Notes under the pieces: generated by a model
Told to the model about the DNA's origin: nothing
What the model saw: the letters and a program-made list of their open reading frames with translations, nothing else
Databases searched by the model: none
In this document: positions 49,622 through 63,025 of the stretch, piece after piece
Numbering within the stretch: position 1 is the first letter of the stretch
Layout: every line of letters begins with the position of its first letter
Translations under genes and position numbers: made by a program
NCBI GenBank assembly: GCA_963848415.1
Contig: CAWKDN010000001.1
Span: forward strand, 2,418,001 to 2,482,000
DNA from: CAVQBC01 sp963848415
GTDB lineage: Bacteria; Actinomycetota; Thermoleophilia; Solirubrobacterales; Solirubrobacteraceae
Direction: 5' to 3'
Length of the DNA stretch: 64,000 nt

Positions 49622-49627
49622 TACCAT
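49622..49627 (+). promoter_or_regulatory. -10-like hexamer TACCAT for greA
   Basis: TACCAT lies about 100 bases before greA, between the two hairpins. It would give a transcript with a leader of about 95 nt that contains the second hairpin. Confidence 0.4.
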
Positions 49628-49660
49628 CCTGCGCCGCGAGCAGACCGGAAGCACTCAGCA

Positions 49661-49686
49661 GACCCGCCCATTTGCGGGTCTTTTCC
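49661..49686 (+). promoter_or_regulatory. Terminator-like hairpin with T-run inside the greA leader
   Basis: GACCCGC-CCATTT-GCGGGTC followed at once by TTTTCC sits 43 bases before the greA ATG. It has the shape of an intrinsic terminator yet precedes the gene, so it may act as an attenuator. In E. coli the greA leader has a comparable early terminator that yields small RNAs. Confidence 0.55.
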
Positions 49687-49728
49687 GTCTCTTAGAGCAG
49701 TCGAACCCGAGTTACAAGGACGCCCGCC

Positions 49729-50205
49729 ATGCAGAAGGACGTCATCCTCACCCCCGAAGGCCTGGAGAAGCTCAAGGTGGAGATCGACGAGCTGTCGACC
49801 TCCAAGCGCCGCGAGGTGGCCGAGCGGATCAAGGAAGCGCGCGAGTTCGGCGACATCTCCGAGAACTCCGAGTACGACGACGCCAAGAACGAGCAGGCCA
49901 TGCTCGAGGCGCGCATCGCCCAGCTCGAGGACAAGCTGCGCTCCGCCCAGGTCATCGACGCCTCCGAGCTGTCCGCGGACGTCGTCCGCGTCGGCACCGT
50001 GGTCAACGTCAAGGACGAGGACAACGGCAAGAGCGCGGCCTACACGATCGTCGGCTCCACCGAGGCCGACCCGGCCAACCGCCGGCTCTCCAACGAGTCG
50101 CCCGTCGGCAAGGCGCTGATCGGCCACAAGAAGGGCGAGACGGTCAAGGTGCCCGCTCCCAAGGGCGAGCGCAAGCTCAAGATCACCAAGATCGACATCG
50201 CCTGA
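49729..50205 (+). CDS. greA: Transcription elongation factor GreA
   Basis: This is a 158-residue protein. An N-terminal coiled coil (EGLEKLKVEIDELSTSKRRE, then AREFGDISENSEYDDAK with the tip acidic residues) inserts into the RNA polymerase channel and triggers cleavage of backtracked RNA. The C-terminal FKBP-like domain ends NESPVGKALIGHKKGETV. The length is normal. It is followed after a single base by lysS. Confidence 0.96.
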   Translation: MQKDVILTPEGLEKLKVEIDELSTSKRREVAERIKEAREFGDISENSEYDDAKNEQAMLEARIAQLEDKLRSAQVIDASELSADVVRVGTVVNVKDEDNGKSAAYTIVGSTEADPANRRLSNESPVGKALIGHKKGETVKVPAPKGERKLKITKIDIA

Positions 50206-50206
50206 G

Positions 50207-51676
<1,470 letters not shown>

Positions 51677-51988
51677 GCGCCCGCCGACCGATCAGGCGGT
51701 GGATCTGGCCCGGCAGGCGGGTCCGGGTGGCCTTCCGGGCGAGGTCGCTGGCGCGTTGGACCCCCTCTTTCGACGGGGGCGGCGGTTGGTATCCTGGGTC
51801 ATGGCCGGAAGTCCACCCCGCACTCGCTCATCCGTTCCGCCCTCCGTGCCGAATAGGAAGAGAGAGTCGGGGTTTTTGTGTCTTTCCGGCTCGCCCGTCG
51901 TTTCCGTCCATGTACCACGACCGACCGGACCGTTTGATCGACCGAGGCTGAGGCACCCGGCTTAGCAGGAAGGAACATCCGCACCACC
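51677..51988. other. Leader/promoter region of clpC
   Basis: No gene is called in these 312 bases. TATCCT at 51790-51795, with TTTCGA 16 bases before it, could be the clpC promoter; a short open frame (about 54 codons) starts at the ATG of 51801 directly after it but has no other support. AGGAAGG lies 14 bases before the clpC ATG. T-rich GTTTTTGTGTCTTT at about 51871 is unusual for this genome. No clear ClgR box is seen. Confidence 0.4.
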
Positions 51989-54607
<2,619 letters not shown>

Positions 54608-54632
54608 CCGTTCTGTTCCGAGTTCTGTTCTG

Positions 54633-54665
54633 CCGAGGGCGCCCGTGTGGCGCCCTCGGTGGTTG
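54633..54665. terminator. Terminator hairpin after clpC
   Basis: CCGAGGGCGCC-CGTGT-GGCGCCCTCGG is an 11-bp perfect stem beginning 25 bases after the clpC stop and followed by TGGTT. It is strong enough to stop transcription, though the T-run is weak. Confidence 0.7.
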
Positions 54666-54700
54666 ACCCGTCGCGCCCCCGGGGGTCGGGGCGAACCCCA

Positions 54701-54812
54701 CCGGTAAGGGCGGAGGAAGTGCCGGCAGCAGGGTTGCCGTTCGGTTGGGACGAGAAGTACCTCGTATCGAGAGTTGCTCGTACCGCCTGATGGTTCTGGC
54801 GCGCTCACGCTC
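54701..54812 (+). repeat. Dispersed intergenic repeat, copy C
   Basis: The core 54748-54812 aligns with copies A and B (ACGAGAAGTACCTCGTATC, GAGAGTT, CTCGTA, TGGTTCTGGCG, CACGCTC), with the inner arms here a perfect dyad CTCG-TAT-CGAG. The upstream GGTAAGG and GTGCCGGC are shared with copy B. It lies between convergent genes, so it is unlikely to be only a promoter. Confidence 0.7.
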
Positions 54813-54907
54813 GGACGGGAGGAACCGGCACCCCGGGGAGCGCCTCGAGGCGCGTCGGCCGCGCTGACCGCCCCGCCGGCACGGCGGCGGGTCGATCCTC
54901 CGCCGCG

Positions 54908-56143
54908 TCAGCGGGTCAGCCAGGCCATCGTCAGCTCGACCAGGCGCGCGTAGGCGGTCAGGCCGGCGCGCAGGTCGTCCTCGCTGGTGTCCTCCGCCGG
55001 CGAGTGGCTGACGCCGTCGATGCTGGCCGCGAAGAGCATCGTCGCGGGCGCGCGGCGGGCGACCTCGGCGCAGTCGTGCAGCGCGCCACTGGGCAGCCGG
55101 TGCGCCGTGCCGGTGGTCTCCTCGCACGCCTGGGCGGCGAGCTCGACCAGCTCGGGGTGGAAGGGGACCGGGTCGATCCGCCAGATCTCCCGCCAGGCGG
55201 CCTCGACGCCCTCTTCACCGCCGATCCGCTCGGCGGCGGCGTGCGCGTCGGCCAGCATCGCCGCGAGCTGCTCGGGCGCGAAGGCGCGCTGGTCGAGCAC
55301 GACCTCGCAGCGCCCGTTGATGATCGTCGGGACGCCGGGGGAGACCTTGACGGGCCCGACCGTGGCCACCCCGCCGTGCTCGACCGCCGCCTCGCGGGCG
55401 GCGAGGGCGAACCGCGCCGCGGCCAGGAACGCGTCCCGGCGAAGCTCCATCGGCGTTGAGCCCGCATGGCTCTCGCGACCGCTGAAGGCGACCGCATGGC
55501 GCTCGACGCCGTAGCAGCCGATCACCACGCCGGCCGACTCGCCGCGCTGCTCGAGCACCGGGCCCTGCTCGATGTGCAGCTCGAGGTAGGCGGCGAAGTC
55601 GTCCATGCCGCCGGCCGCCTCCGCGATGCGGTCGAGGTCGACGCCGTGGGCCGCCAGCGCGTCGGGCAGCTCCGTGCCGTCGGCGTCGCGCAGCTCGCGC
55701 ACGTCGTCGGCCTTCAGCGTGCCGGCCGCCGCGGCGGAGCCGAACAGCGAGCGGCCGAAGCGCGCGCCCTCCTCGTCGGCCCAGTCGACCAGCCGCAGCG
55801 TGACCGGCGGCGGGGACGCCGCGTGGCTGCGCAGCGCCTCCAGCGCCGCGCAGATCCCGAGCGCCCCGTCCAGCCAGCCGCCGGCGGGCACCGAGTCGGT
55901 GTGCGAGCCGACGACCAGCACGTCGTCGCGCTCACCGGACAAGGTCGCCCACAGGTTGCCGGCGGCGTCCTCCTCGACGCTGACCGGCAGCTCGCCGAGC
56001 TTGCCGCGCAGCCAGTCGCGCGCCTTGACCCACTCGTCGGTCCAGGCGACTCGGCGGGCGCCGCCCTCGCCGCCGGTCAGCTCCGCGAGCTCGCGCAGGT
56101 CGGCGAGCGGCCGATCGGGGTCGCTGGCGGTCGCCTCGGCCAT
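54908..56143 (-). CDS. M20-family amidohydrolase (allantoate amidohydrolase/N-carbamoylase type)
   Basis: This is a 411-residue zinc hydrolase. Metal ligands are seen in VVGSHTDSVPAGGWLDGALG near 83, WADEEGARFGRSLFGS with the catalytic Glu near 118, and LELHIEQGPVLEQRG near 180; RESHAGSTPMELRRDAFLA is the dimerisation-domain signature of hydantoinase/carbamoylase enzymes. It would cleave an N-carbamoyl or ureido bond. The start ATG at 56143 has TACGGT nine bases upstream. No purine-degradation genes are beside it, so the substrate is open. Confidence 0.92.
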   Translation of the reverse strand: MAEATASDPDRPLADLRELAELTGGEGGARRVAWTDEWVKARDWLRGKLGELPVSVEEDAAGNLWATLSGERDDVLVVGSHTDSVPAGGWLDGALGICAALEALRSHAASPPPVTLRLVDWADEEGARFGRSLFGSAAAAGTLKADDVRELRDADGTELPDALAAHGVDLDRIAEAAGGMDDFAAYLELHIEQGPVLEQRGESAGVVIGCYGVERHAVAFSGRESHAGSTPMELRRDAFLAAARFALAAREAAVEHGGVATVGPVKVSPGVPTIINGRCEVVLDQRAFAPEQLAAMLADAHAAAERIGGEEGVEAAWREIWRIDPVPFHPELVELAAQACEETTGTAHRLPSGALHDCAEVARRAPATMLFAASIDGVSHSPAEDTSEDDLRAGLTAYARLVELTMAWLTR

Positions 56144-56152
56144 CGTGGCTGG

Positions 56153-56158
56153 ACCGTA
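56153..56158 (-). promoter_or_regulatory. -10-like hexamer TACGGT before the M20 gene
   Basis: On the minus strand TACGGT ends nine bases before the ATG at 56143, without a ribosome site between. Confidence 0.4.
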
Positions 56159-56166
56159 GTGGACCG

Positions 56167-57153
56167 TCAGGCGCCGTGCCGGCAGCCGGACCGCAGCGCG
56201 GCCGCGGACCAGCTCACGAGCGCCGCCCCGGTCGCGGCGGCGCGCAGCGGGCCGCCCAGCGGCCAGCGGCACGCGGGCGAGCCGCGTCTCGCGACCCAGG
56301 CCCGGCGCGGCTCGACCGGCCGGGCGCGGGCGCCGGCACGCCGGTTTATCCCCTTCAGCAGCCGCCGGGCGACGCCCTCGAGCGTCGCGTTCGCGTAGCC
56401 CTGGCCCTGGGTGCCGGTGATCAGCACGGCAAGCCCGACGCGCTCGTCGGAGCGGGTCAGCAGCGCGGCCTGGTGGTTGACCTCGCTGCGCCAGCCACCC
56501 TTGAAGGCGATGCGCCAGCCCCGCGGCACGGCGCGCGCCAGCCCCCAGCGCTGCGCGGGGACGATCGAGCGCAGCCAGCCGAGCGCCGCCGCCCGGTGGC
56601 GGGCCGGCAGCAGCGCCTCGAGCCGGAGGAAGAAGCCGGCCTGGTCGGCGGCGGAGAGCCGAGCGGCGCCCCAGTCGCCGTTCCAGCCGAAGTGGCGCAT
56701 GCGCGCCGCCCGCGCGAGCCGGACCGTCGCGTCGAAGGGGAGCCGGTCGCGCACCCGGCTGGCCGCGGCGTTGTCCGACGAGCGGATCATCGGCCCGAGG
56801 AGAGCCCGCTCGTCGGCGCGCAGGCTGCGCGCGCGCACACCGGGCTGGCGCAGGTAGGCGGTCATCAGCATCGCCTTGACCAGGCTGGCCGAGGCGTGGG
56901 TCTGTGAGGCTCGGTGGCCCCATCGCCGGCTACCGGCCGCGACGGCGAAGGTCACGTCGCCCTGGCGCTGCTGGGCGTAGGCGCGGGCGGTCGCGAGCGC
57001 GGGCGCCCAAGCGTCCGGCGGGCGGGCCTGCGCCGCCGACGGGAGCTGGGCGACGGCAGCGGCGGCGACGCTGGTCACGACCAGCCACAGGGCGGTGCTG
57101 GGCAAGGCGCGGAGGCTACTGGCGCCTGCGCAGGCCGCAAAGCGGCGAAACAT
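56167..57153 (-). CDS. Class A beta-lactamase-fold serine hydrolase, exported
   Basis: This is a 328-residue protein with a signal-anchor or signal peptide (residues 17-46, VVTSVAAAAVAQLPSAAQA). The three active-site motifs are present: SASLVKAML (SxxK, near 89), RSSDNAA (SDN, near 125), and FKGGWR (KTG form KGG, near 235). The Glu166-type element is not clear. Such proteins are beta-lactamases or cell-wall peptidases; without the omega-loop Glu a role in the wall is as likely as antibiotic resistance. ATG at 57153 is chosen as the start of the signal peptide. Confidence 0.82.
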   Translation of the reverse strand: MFRRFAACAGASSLRALPSTALWLVVTSVAAAAVAQLPSAAQARPPDAWAPALATARAYAQQRQGDVTFAVAAGSRRWGHRASQTHASASLVKAMLMTAYLRQPGVRARSLRADERALLGPMIRSSDNAAASRVRDRLPFDATVRLARAARMRHFGWNGDWGAARLSAADQAGFFLRLEALLPARHRAAALGWLRSIVPAQRWGLARAVPRGWRIAFKGGWRSEVNHQAALLTRSDERVGLAVLITGTQGQGYANATLEGVARRLLKGINRRAGARARPVEPRRAWVARRGSPACRWPLGGPLRAAATGAALVSWSAAALRSGCRHGA

Positions 57154-57244
57154 CCCGGTCACGAGCGGCTGTGCCCCCGCGCGGCACCCGTGCGTCCGCG
57201 CCGCGCCAGGCAACGCCCGCGCTTCCGCTGCTTGGATGTGAGCG

Positions 57245-58381
57245 ATGACTTCAGAATCCGACCGGGCTCCGTGGGGCGCCGGCACGCGCGCGGTCCACGC
57301 CGGCGTGCCGGCTCCCGCCCAGGGCGCCCCGCTGCTCCCCGGCCCGGTGCTGGCGGCGCCGTATCACCTGCAAGGCGCAGTCGACGCCGCCGAGTACGGC
57401 TACGGGCGCGATCAGAACCCCACCTGGACGCACCTCGAGCGCGCGCTGTCCGCGCTCGAGGGCGGCGAGTCGGTGGTCTTCGCCTCCGGTATGGCCGCCA
57501 TCACCGCGGTCGTGCTCGACACGCTCGGCCCCGGCGACGTCCTGGTGGCGCCCAAGGACGCCTACCCCGGCATCCGCACCCTCGCCCTCGACCGCCTGGC
57601 GCGCAACGGGGTTCAGACCCGCTTCGTCGCGAGCGACACGCGCGAGATCGTCGCCGCGACGCCCGGCGCCAGGCTCGTCTGGGTCGAGACCCCCGCCAAC
57701 CCGCGCCTGGAGGTCACCGACCTCGCCGAGATCACGCGCGCGGCGCGCGTCGCCGGCGCGCTGACCGCGGTCGACAACACGCTCGCCACGCCGCTCGGCC
57801 AGCGCCCGCTCGACCACGGGGCCGACCTCTCGGTGCTCAGCGGGACCAAGTCGCTGAGCGGGCACTCCGATCTGCTGCTCGGGGTCGCCACCGCCGGCGA
57901 TCCGCAGCTGGCCACGCGGCTGCGGACCTGGCGCTCGCAGACGGGGAGCATCCCCGGCCCGTTCGAGGCGTGGCTGGCCCATCGCTCGCTCGCGACGCTC
58001 GAGCTGCGGCTGGAGCGACAGAGCGCGAACGCGCTGGCCATCGCGCGCCGGCTCGAGCGTCGCGAGGGGGTCACCGACCTCTGCCACCCGGGCCTCGAGC
58101 GCCACCCCGGCCACGCGGTCGCCGCTCGTCAGATGCGACACACGGGCGCCCTGGTCGGCTTCACCCTCCCGAGCGCGGAGCACGCGAACGCCTTCCTCGG
58201 CGCGCTCGAGCTGGTGGCCGACGCCACGAGCTTCGGCGGCGTGCACACCACCGCGGAGCGGCGTGCGCGCTGGGGGACCGACGCGGTGCCCGAGGGCTTC
58301 ATCCGCTACTCGGCGGGCTGCGAGGACGTGGCCGACCTGATCGCCGACATCGACCGGGCGCTCGACCGGGCCCTCGGATGA
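57245..58381 (+). CDS. PLP-dependent cystathionine gamma-synthase/lyase family enzyme
   Basis: This is a 378-residue enzyme of the Cys/Met metabolism family. AEYGYGRDQNPTWTHLERAL near residue 48, FASGMAAITAVVL near 80, ETPANPRLEV near 148, and the PLP Lys in SVLSGTKSLSGHSDLLLG near 198 are clear. It makes or breaks cystathionine or a related C-S bond; the exact reaction cannot be decided. A perfect 13-bp terminator follows the stop. Confidence 0.92.
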   Translation: MTSESDRAPWGAGTRAVHAGVPAPAQGAPLLPGPVLAAPYHLQGAVDAAEYGYGRDQNPTWTHLERALSALEGGESVVFASGMAAITAVVLDTLGPGDVLVAPKDAYPGIRTLALDRLARNGVQTRFVASDTREIVAATPGARLVWVETPANPRLEVTDLAEITRAARVAGALTAVDNTLATPLGQRPLDHGADLSVLSGTKSLSGHSDLLLGVATAGDPQLATRLRTWRSQTGSIPGPFEAWLAHRSLATLELRLERQSANALAIARRLERREGVTDLCHPGLERHPGHAVAARQMRHTGALVGFTLPSAEHANAFLGALELVADATSFGGVHTTAERRARWGTDAVPEGFIRYSAGCEDVADLIADIDRALDRALG

Positions 58382-58411
58382 CGAAGGGCCCGCACGAGGC
58401 GGGCCCTTCGT
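58381..58411. terminator. Terminator hairpin after the PLP enzyme
   Basis: ACGAAGGGCCCGC-ACGAG-GCGGGCCCTTCGT is a 13-bp perfect stem starting at the last base of the gene, followed by CGTGG. It is the strongest hairpin in the window. Confidence 0.8.
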
Positions 58412-58428
58412 CGTGGGGTGGCGGCGGC

Positions 58429-58543
58429 CGCGGGTCAGACGGCCGTCCGCCTATGTCCGGCGCGTGGAGGGTGAGGGCGCCGGTGGGCGGGGTCGCGGGT
58501 CAGACGACCCCACGCCGCTATAGAGAAGCGACCGAGTCGCTTC
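58429..58543. promoter_or_regulatory. Direct repeat and dyad upstream of the SARP regulator
   Basis: CGCGGGTCAGACG occurs twice, at 58429-58441 and 58494-58506, 65 bases apart. TATAGA near 58519 is a good -10 hexamer, and GAAGCGAC-CGA-GTCGCTTC (58525-58543) is a perfect 8-bp dyad just after it. SARP regulators bind direct repeats, so self-control is possible. Confidence 0.4.
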
Positions 58544-58634
58544 TGCTGCGGCCGGGAGGTCCAGGCCCGTGCCGCGAGCAGAAGAGTGCAGCACCCCATT
58601 TGGCGAAAGCTTGGAGAAACCTTGGTGGGGGCGA

Positions 58635-58640
58635 TAGGTT
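58635..58640 (+). promoter_or_regulatory. -10-like hexamer TAGGTT before the SARP gene
   Basis: TAGGTT ends nine bases before the GTG at 58650, with no ribosome site, as for a leaderless message. Confidence 0.45.
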
Positions 58641-58649
58641 GAGCAGTCG

Positions 58650-61600
58650 GTGACGACACGGGCCGAGGCGTCGGTGGCCACACAGGCCGAGTGGGACATC
58701 CGCCTGTGCGGCCGGGTCGTCGTGCAGGCCGGCGGGCGGCGGCTCGAGGACGGCCTGCCGGGTCGCCAGGGGCGGCTGCTGTTCGCCTTCCTGGTCGACA
58801 ACCGCGAGCGAGCGTGCTCGCGTCACGAGCTGATCGACCTGCTGTGGCCCGAGCACCCGCCGGCCGCGGCCGAGTCGGCCCTCTCCGCCCTGCTCTCCAA
58901 GCTCCGCCGCACGCTCAACGTGACCGAGCCGCCCGCGCTCACGGGTCGCGCGGAGCTGCGGCTCGTGCTCGCCGAGCCGGTCCGGGTCGACGCCGAGGCG
59001 GCGGCCGCCGCGGTGCAGCGCGCGACCGAGGCGCTCTCCGGGCAGGACTGGGCGGGGGCCGTCGCCCACGCCCGCGACGCGCTCGCGGTCGAGGGCCAGG
59101 CGTTCCTGCCCGACGGCGAGGGGCCGTGGGTGGCCGAGCGCCGCCGCGAGCTCGAGGGCGTGCAGGTGCGGGCGCTCGAGTGCATCGCCGAGGCCGGCCT
59201 GCGCCGCGGCGGCCACGAGCTCTCGAGCGCCGAGCAGGCCGCCGGGGCGGCGGTCGCGCTCGCGCCGTTCCGCGAGTCCTCGCATCGCCTGCTGATGGAG
59301 GTCCACGAGGCGGCGGGCAACCAGGCCGAGGCCCTGCGCGCCTTCGAGGACCTGCGCCAGCGGCTGCGCGAGGAGCTCGGCACCTCGCCCGGCCCGGGCG
59401 TGATGGCGGTCTACGACCGTCTCCTGCGCGGGGAGCCGCCGCCCGCCCCCGCCCCCCGGCGGCGCCGGCGCCCGTGCCGGCGGCGGTGCGCTGGCCGCCG
59501 CCGCTCGCGGCCGCCGTCGAGCGCCATCCCTTCGTCGGACGCGCGGCCGCCCTCGCCGTCCTGGAGGAGGGCTGGCGGGCCAGCGGCGAAGGCGCGCGGC
59601 AGCTCGTGGCGCTCGCCGGCGACGCCGGCATCGGCAAGACCCGCCTGGCGGCGCAGTTCGCCCTCAGCGCCCACGACGACGGCGCGACGGTGCTCTACGG
59701 GCGCTTCGACGAGGAGGCCCTGCCGCCCTACCAGGCCGTCGTCGAGATGCTGCGGGGCTGGTCGGGCGGCGCGTCGCTGGAGACGCTGCGCGAGCGCCTC
59801 GGGCCGCGCGCGGCCGAGCTCGGGCTGCTGTTCCCGGAGTTCGGCGCTCCACCGCGGGAGGGGCTCTCCGGCGGCCTGCGCAGCGAGACCGACCCCGCTC
59901 GGCTGCGGCTCTTCGACGCGCTCGCCGCCCTGCTCGGCGAGCTCGGAGCGGGGGCGCCGCTCGTGCTGGTGCTCGACGACCTGCAGTGGGCCGACCGTGC
60001 GACGCTCCAGCTCCTGCGCCATCTGCTGCGCGCGCCCGCGCCCCGCCGGGTGCTGTTCGTCGCGACCTACCGCGAGACCGAGCTCGGCGACGAGCACCCG
60101 CTGCGCGAGCTGGTCGCCGACCTGCGGCGCGAGGGCACGCTCAAGCGCGTCGAACTGGACGGGCTCGACGAGCGCGAGGTGGCCGAGCTGGTGGCCGCGC
60201 TCGGCGGCGTGATGGTCTCCGCCCCGTTCCTGACCGCGCTGCACGGTGAGACGGAGGGCAACCCGTTCTTCATCGAGGAGGTCGTCCGCCACCTCGACGA
60301 GACCGCCGGCGAGCTGCTCGGCGCGCTCGCGCTGACCGACGCGGGCGTGCCCGAGGGCGTGCGCGAGGTGACCACGCGGCGCCTGAAGCGCCTCTCCGAC
60401 GAGGCGCGCCAGGCGCTGGTCGTGGCCTCGGTCGTCGGCCGCGACTTCGACTTCGGGCTGCTCGAAGCCGTCGGGCCGGTGACCGGCGACGAGCTGGTCG
60501 GCGCGCTGGAGGAGGGCATCGAGGCCCGCGTGCTGCGCGAGGCCGAGGACCGGGTCGGGCGCTACCAGTTCACGCATGCGCTGATCCGCGCGACCCTCTA
60601 CGACCAGCTCTCCGCGCTGCGGCGGGCGCGGCTGCACGGGCGGGTGGGGGAGACGATCCTGGCCCTGCGCGGGCCCGAGCTCGACCCGTGGCTGCCGGCG
60701 CTCGCCCACCACTTCGCCGAGGCGGCGCCGGTCGACCAGCCCGGCCGGGCGGTGCAGTTCGCGCTCGCCGCCGCCCGCCGCGCCGACCGGCTGCTGGCCT
60801 GGGAGGAGGCCGCCGAGCACTACCGCGGCGCACTGGCCGTACGCGAGATCGCCGGCGAGCACGACGAGCGCGAGCGCTGCGAGCTGCTGCTCGCGCTCGG
60901 CGCCTCCGAGGACCGCGCCGGCCTGGACACCGCCACCCCGACCTTCGAGGCCGCCGCGGCCGCCGCGCGCACGCTCGGCGACCCCGAGCTCGAGGCGCGT
61001 GCCGCGCTCGGCCTGGCGGGGCCGTGGTCGATGCTCGGGCGCACCGACGAGGCGACCGTCGCGCGGTTGGAAGAGGCCCTGGAGCGCCTCGGCGACGCCG
61101 ACACGCCGCTGCGCGCGCGCCTGCTCTCCCGCTTGGCCTTCGAGCTGTACTACTCGGGTGCGCCCGAGCGGCGCCTGGAGGTCACCGAGGCGGCGGTCGC
61201 GCTCGCCCGCCGGCTCGGCGACCCCGCGACGCTGGCCGTCTGCCTGGACGCCCGCCACTATGCGCTGTGGCGGCCCGAGACGGTCGAGGAGCGCCTCGCG
61301 GTGGCGGCCGAGCTGCGCAAGATCGCCGAGGAGACGGGCGACCCCGAGCTCGAGCTCGAGGGCGCCGCGTGGACGATCATCGACCTGCTCGAGCTCGGCG
61401 ACGTCCGCGGTGCCGACGTGCAGCTCGCCGCCGCCACCAAGCTCGCCGAAGCCGTCCACCGGCCGCTCTACGCCTGGTGGACGACCATCGTGCGCTCCAC
61501 CCGCGCCCAGCTCGACGGCCGCTTCGACGAGGCCGAGGCGCTCGCCAACGAGGCGCTGGCCGTCGGCCAGCGGGGGCAGGCGGAGAACGCCGTGCACTAC

Positions 61601-62245
61601 TTCGCGATGGCGCTGTTCAACGTCCGCCGCGAGCAGGGGCGCCTGGCCGAGGTCGAGGACGCGGTCGGTGGCTTCATCGACCTCTACCCGGCGATCCCGG
61701 CGTGGCGCTGCGCGCAGGCGCTGCTGCGGCTGGAGACCGGCCGCCCGGACGCGGCCGCCGAGGCCGTCGAGGCGATCGCCGCGGCCGGCGAGGCGGACGG
61801 CTTCGACGCGACGCTCCCGCGCGACGCGAACTGGCTGATCGGCGTGACGTTGCTCGCCGAGGTGTGCGCCGGCCTCGGCGACGCCGCGCGGGCACGCGAG
61901 CTCTACGCGCTGCTGGAGCCCTACGCCGGGCGCAACGTGGTGGTCGGCCGGGCGGCGACGTGCAACGGCTCTGCCTCGCGGCTGCTGGGGATGCTGGCCG
62001 GCACGCTGGGCGAGTGGGCGCTCGCCGAGCGCCACTTCGCCTCGGCGCTGGAGATGCACGCCGCCATGGGCGCCCGGCCCTGGACCGCCCGCACCGAGCT
62101 CGCCTGGGCCGAGCTGCTGCTCGCCCGCGGCGAGCCGGGTGACGTGGAGGCGGCGCGGGCGCGCCTGGACGCCGCGGCCGAGCTGGCGGCCGAGCTGGGG
62201 ATGGTCACGGTCGCCGAGCGGGCGCGGGCGCTGGCGGCCGGCTGA
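58650..62245 (+). pseudogene. SARP/BTAD-AAA ATPase-TPR regulator, one frameshift in a C-run
   Basis: The full gene would give about 1190 residues. Residues 15-105 are a winged helix (LVDNRERACSRHELIDLLWP), and 105-255 are a bacterial transcriptional activator domain (PFRESSHRLLMEVHEAAGNQ, then LREELGTSPGPGVMAVYDRLL). Then, in another frame, come VERHPFVGRAAALAVLEEGW, a P-loop GDAGIGKTRLA near 323, VLVLDDLQWADRATLQLLRH, and TPR-like helices to the end. The two parts meet in a Pro-rich linker at 59441-59460, where GCCCCCGCCCCCC must lose or gain a base. Apart from this, both frames are long, open and well coded. A sequencing indel, a slippage site or a recent mutation are all possible. Confidence 0.8.
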
Positions 62246-62255
62246 AACCCGGGGA

Positions 62256-62339
62256 TGCGGGCGGAGGGACTCGAACCCCCAAGCTCTCACGAGCACCGGC
62301 ACCTAAAGCCGGCGCGTCTACCAGTTCCGCCACGCCCGC
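62256..62339 (-). tRNA. tRNA-Leu (anticodon UAG)
   Basis: On the minus strand the 84-nt sequence starts GCGGGCGTGGCGGAACTGG and ends with the T arm GGGGGTTCGAGTCCCTCCGC CCGCA (split here for length). Acceptor stem GCGGGCG pairs with CGCCCGC, the discriminator is A, and the anticodon loop TTTAGGT gives UAG. The long variable arm (TGCTCGTGAGAGCTT region) is a class II feature of tRNA-Leu. CCA is not encoded. Confidence 0.95.
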
Positions 62340-62383
62340 GGACGCGGCGGACTTAGCCCGCCGCAAACTCGATCCGCCACAGT

Positions 62384-63025
62384 ATGCCCTCGATGTCCTC
62401 CGCGATCGCCCCCGTCTCCGCCGCGCCGGACGCGCCGGCCCGCATCCCCGCCGTGCTCTTCGTGCTCGCGATGGGAGCGCTGATGTGGGTCGCCGAGGCG
62501 CTGGACTGGGTCGCCGGCGGCCGCCTCGACGCGCTCGGGATCGAGCCGCGTGACACCGACGGCCTCACGGGCGTGGTCGCGGCGCCGTTCCTGCACGGCA
62601 ACGTCGCCCACCTGATGGCCAACACCGCGCCGTTCCTGCTCTTCGGGCTGGTGATCGCCGTCGGCGGGCTCGTGCGCGTGCTGGCGGTGACCGGGATCGT
62701 GGCGCTGGTCAGCGGCCTCGGCACCTGGCTCGTGGCGCCGCCCGACACGTTGCACATCGGGGCCAGCGGGATCGTCTTCGGGTACGCGAGCTACCTGCTC
62801 GCCCGCGGCGCCTTCAACCGCGACCTCGCCCACCTCGCGATCGGCGTCGTGGTCGCGGTGGCCTGGGGCGGCGTGCTGCTGTCCGGCCTGGTCCCGGAGG
62901 AGGGCGTCTCCTGGCAGGCCCACCTCTTCGGCGCGGTCGGCGGGGTGCTGGCGGCGTGGCTGCTCTCGGCGTCCTACCGCGCCGCGAAGCTCCAGCGCCG
63001 GGCCGCCGGCGCCGGGCGCGCCTAG
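62384..63025 (+). CDS. Rhomboid-family intramembrane serine protease
   Basis: This is a 213-residue protein with six hydrophobic segments. The catalytic Ser is in HIGASGIVFGYASYLLARG (GxSG motif near residue 128), the His is in WQAHLFGAVGGVLAAWL near 177, and the HGNVAHLMANT element near residue 70 is the usual rhomboid loop. It cleaves membrane proteins within the bilayer. ATG at 62384 or 62393 are both possible starts. It converges with the SDR gene with a four-base overlap. Confidence 0.92.
   Translation: MPSMSSAIAPVSAAPDAPARIPAVLFVLAMGALMWVAEALDWVAGGRLDALGIEPRDTDGLTGVVAAPFLHGNVAHLMANTAPFLLFGLVIAVGGLVRVLAVTGIVALVSGLGTWLVAPPDTLHIGASGIVFGYASYLLARGAFNRDLAHLAIGVVVAVAWGGVLLSGLVPEEGVSWQAHLFGAVGGVLAAWLLSASYRAAKLQRRAAGAGRA

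Larger units (their letters stand above)
54608..54907. other. Convergent intergenic region after clpC
   Basis: These 300 bases between clpC (plus) and the M20 amidohydrolase (minus) contain the clpC terminator hairpin and dispersed repeat copy C. Nothing else is recognised. Confidence 0.5.

Noticed and set aside
59411..62302. Minus-strand frame of about 960 codons opposite the SARP regulator
   Set aside because: Low-complexity sequence without motifs; it is the antisense shadow of a well-coded ATPase-TPR region.
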